DNA from: an uncultured Desulfobacterium sp.
GTDB taxonomy: Bacteria; Desulfobacterota; Desulfobacteria; Desulfobacterales; Desulfobacteraceae
DNA length: 7,931 bases
Reading direction: 5' to 3'
Assembly: GCA_937124525.1 (NCBI GenBank)
Contig: CAKZLA010000128.1
Span: 1 to 7,931 of the forward strand
Part shown: one piece after another, positions 6,847 through 7,931 of the stretch
Numbering within the stretch: the stretch's first letter is position 1
Layout of the letters: each line of letters opens with the position of its first letter
Notes under the pieces: model-generated
What the model saw: the letters and a program-made list of their open reading frames with translations, nothing else
The model's database searches: none
What the model was told of the DNA's origin: nothing
Translations under genes and position numbers: made by a program

Positions 6847-7104
6847 TTGCAGGTTATAGAGAGTTCATTGGTTCTAAATTTTAAACCCGCATCGACTCAA
6901 TGGCTTAAAATCAGAATTGGATTCATCACAAACAATTTATATGATATAATATTTTTTAAAACCCAAGCCCATGAATTCAACGTTCAGGTAGCAGTCAAAA
7001 AAGGGATTGCTCACACACCTTATTCCCTGTTTTTCCATGATTCATCCAACCATAACAGGTGGATAAAAAATGAACTCCAGAATAAGAGGAGACATAAATC
7101 ATGA
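6838..7104 (+). CDS. Doubtful small ORF in the divergent region
   Basis: An 88-residue frame (104 if begun at 6790) ends in a TGA that overlaps the ATG of the next gene as ATGA, an arrangement often seen in real operons. Against it: there is no ribosome binding site, the composition is AT-rich like intergenic DNA, a strong extended -10 box lies inside it at 6942-6950, and the right arm of the inverted repeat covers its start. I recognise no domain. It is most likely chance. Confidence 0.12.
   Translation: MSELQVIESSLVLNFKPASTQWLKIRIGFITNNLYDIIFFKTQAHEFNVQVAVKKGIAHTPYSLFFHDSSNHNRWIKNELQNKRRHKS
6942..6950 (+). promoter_or_regulatory. Extended -10 promoter for the Ntn hydrolase gene
   Basis: TGATATAAT is a perfect extended -10 element (TGnTATAAT) on the + strand. 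The -35 position 17 bases upstream (6922-6927, TTCATC) is weak, which is acceptable for extended -10 promoters. The start would be near 6957, leaving a 5' leader of about 145 bases before the ATG at 7101. Confidence 0.5.
6997..7034 (+). terminator. Weak terminator-like hairpin in the 5' leader
   Basis: AGGGA (7002-7006) pairs with TCCCT (7024-7028). The stem is extended past one mismatch by AAAA/TTTT, and GTTTTT (7029-7034) follows. The 17-base loop and the 5-pair core make it weak. If it is real it would act as an attenuator between the promoter at 6950 and the gene at 7101. Confidence 0.2.
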
Positions 7105-7931
7105 CAAAAAAACTTACAACCCTGATTCCATGTACCTTACTTCTTATGCTCACAGCAAGCTGTGCCAGACTTCCGGAAAACAATCTGCTTTTATATCAGC
7201 GTTCCATGATCATTGAAAACGTCCAGATGGAGGAAGCTATTCTTGCAAAGGCATCTTTAATTGAGAGCAATGATCCTGATGTCAACAACATTAAGATTCT
7301 TCACCTGAAAGGAACGCCCTACGAAATGGGATTTCAGCATGGACAGATGTTGAAGCCACAGATACAGCAATGCATCAAACGGGTGATGGGCCTTGCCAGC
7401 CACTATTCATCATTTGAAATGATGGACGAAGTGTACGATCTCATGGCACCCTATATCCCCAGGGAAGAAAAGGAGGAAATGCGGGGCCTTGCCCATGGCG
7501 CGGATCTGCCCCTAAGGTTAATCCACTGGTTTCACACCTTCCCTTCCGTGTCTGAATACAAATATAAAAAACGGTTTTTCAAAAACTTCAAACCCACCAC
7601 CTGTAGCAATATTGTGGCCTTTGACCAGGCAACCCAAGATGGTCAGATGTATCAAATGAGGGTGTTAGACTGGAACCGGAGAATGGGGGTTCAAAAGTGC
7701 CCGGTGATCCTTGTACACGAGCCTGATGTGGGAAATTCATCTGCCACCTATGGTTTTGCCGGCTTCATCGGCTGCGTCACGGGAATGAATGAACAACAGA
7801 TGGCCTTTGGTGAGATGGGGTATGGGAACCCACCCGGGGAAAGCCTTGAGGGCATTCCTTTTGTGTTTCTTTTCAGAAAGCTCATGCGGGAGGCAAATAC
7901 CCTGAATCAGGCCGTCGATATGATAAAAAAT
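7101..7931 (+). CDS. Exported C45-family (acyl-CoA:6-APA acyltransferase-like) Ntn hydrolase, 3' truncated
   Basis: The first 277 residues are present and the frame is open to the window end; family members usually exceed 350 residues. The N-terminus MTKKLTTLIPCTLLLMLTASC is a signal peptide. Its TASC at 18-21 is close to a lipobox but has Thr at -3, so lipid anchoring at C21 is possible, not certain. The mature part has the family's GTPYEMGFQHGQ (71-82), then TTCSNIVAF with the presumed autoprocessing nucleophile C168, TQDGQMY (178-184) and RVLDWN (187-192). Relatives include penicillin acyltransferase, acid-ceramidase-like and other amide-cleaving Ntn enzymes, acting after self-cleavage before the Cys. 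The likely activity is amide hydrolysis or acyl transfer outside the cytoplasm; the substrate is unknown. AGGAGA about 8 bases upstream supports the start. It is divergent from the methyltransferase gene. Confidence 0.82.
   Translation, partial: MTKKLTTLIPCTLLLMLTASCARLPENNLLLYQRSMIIENVQMEEAILAKASLIESNDPDVNNIKILHLKGTPYEMGFQHGQMLKPQIQQCIKRVMGLASHYSSFEMMDEVYDLMAPYIPREEKEEMRGLAHGADLPLRLIHWFHTFPSVSEYKYKKRFFKNFKPTTCSNIVAFDQATQDGQMYQMRVLDWNRRMGVQKCPVILVHEPDVGNSSATYGFAGFIGCVTGMNEQQMAFGEMGYGNPPGESLEGIPFVFLFRKLMREANTLNQAVDMIKN

Larger units (their letters stand above)
6596..7100. other. AT-rich divergent intergenic region
   Basis: This 505-base region separates the leftward methyltransferase gene from the rightward hydrolase gene and is clearly richer in A+T than both. 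It holds the methyltransferase ribosome binding site, the palindrome TGATATATCA, an AT-rich hairpin, a long imperfect inverted repeat and a rightward extended -10 box, each described separately. I could not identify a convincing promoter for the methyltransferase gene: TTTACA (6687-6682, minus) has only a poor -10 partner. Confidence 0.6.

Noticed and set aside
1..7931. CRISPR array, tRNA, rRNA or insertion sequence.
   Set aside because: No regularly spaced direct repeats, cloverleaf, rRNA signatures or transposase frame were seen on either strand.

Overview
The window reads as a chromosomal piece of an anaerobic bacterium, most likely a sulfate reducer of the Desulfobacterales (Desulfobacter/Desulfobacula-like). 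This is an inference from the gene set: the oxygen-sensitive radical-SAM thiazole enzyme ThiH is used instead of glycine oxidase, ThiF is the short family-2 type, ThiC is the short form, and an MttB-superfamily methyltransferase lies alongside. No single sequence here proves the taxon.

Bases 1-179 hold no gene I can support. Bases 180-5132 are a compact minus-strand thiamine operon, transcribed right to left: sigma70-like promoter (5132-5104), TPP riboswitch (about 5087-5004), a leader ending in a hairpin that would bury the thiS ribosome binding site (4908-4879), then thiS-thiG-thiH-thiF-thiE-thiC. Most junctions are ATGA overlaps or abutting stop/start pairs. ThiS, ThiF, ThiG and ThiH make the thiazole phosphate, ThiC makes hydroxymethylpyrimidine phosphate from AIR, and ThiE joins the two halves. 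No thiD (HMP-P kinase) and no thiL is present in the window, so the pathway must be completed elsewhere.

Bases 5171-6595 (minus) encode an MttB-superfamily (trimethylamine/betaine:corrinoid methyltransferase type) protein without an in-frame amber codon, so it is not a pyrrolysine enzyme. No corrinoid protein or second methyltransferase accompanies it here. The hairpin between it and the thi promoter has its T-tract on the + strand, so it does not look like a proper terminator for the methyltransferase gene itself.

Bases 6596-7100 are an AT-rich divergent intergenic region with a long imperfect inverted repeat whose two arms each carry AACATGTT, two further AT-rich palindromes, and a perfect extended -10 element pointing right. 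From 7101 to the right edge a + strand gene encodes an exported (possibly lipid-anchored) C45/acyl-transferase-like Ntn hydrolase, cut by the window end.

Most of the window is a well-understood pathway. The parts that merit a closer look are the regulatory architecture of the thi leader, the inverted repeat in the divergent region, and the pairing of an orphan non-pyrrolysine methyltransferase with a secreted Ntn hydrolase.
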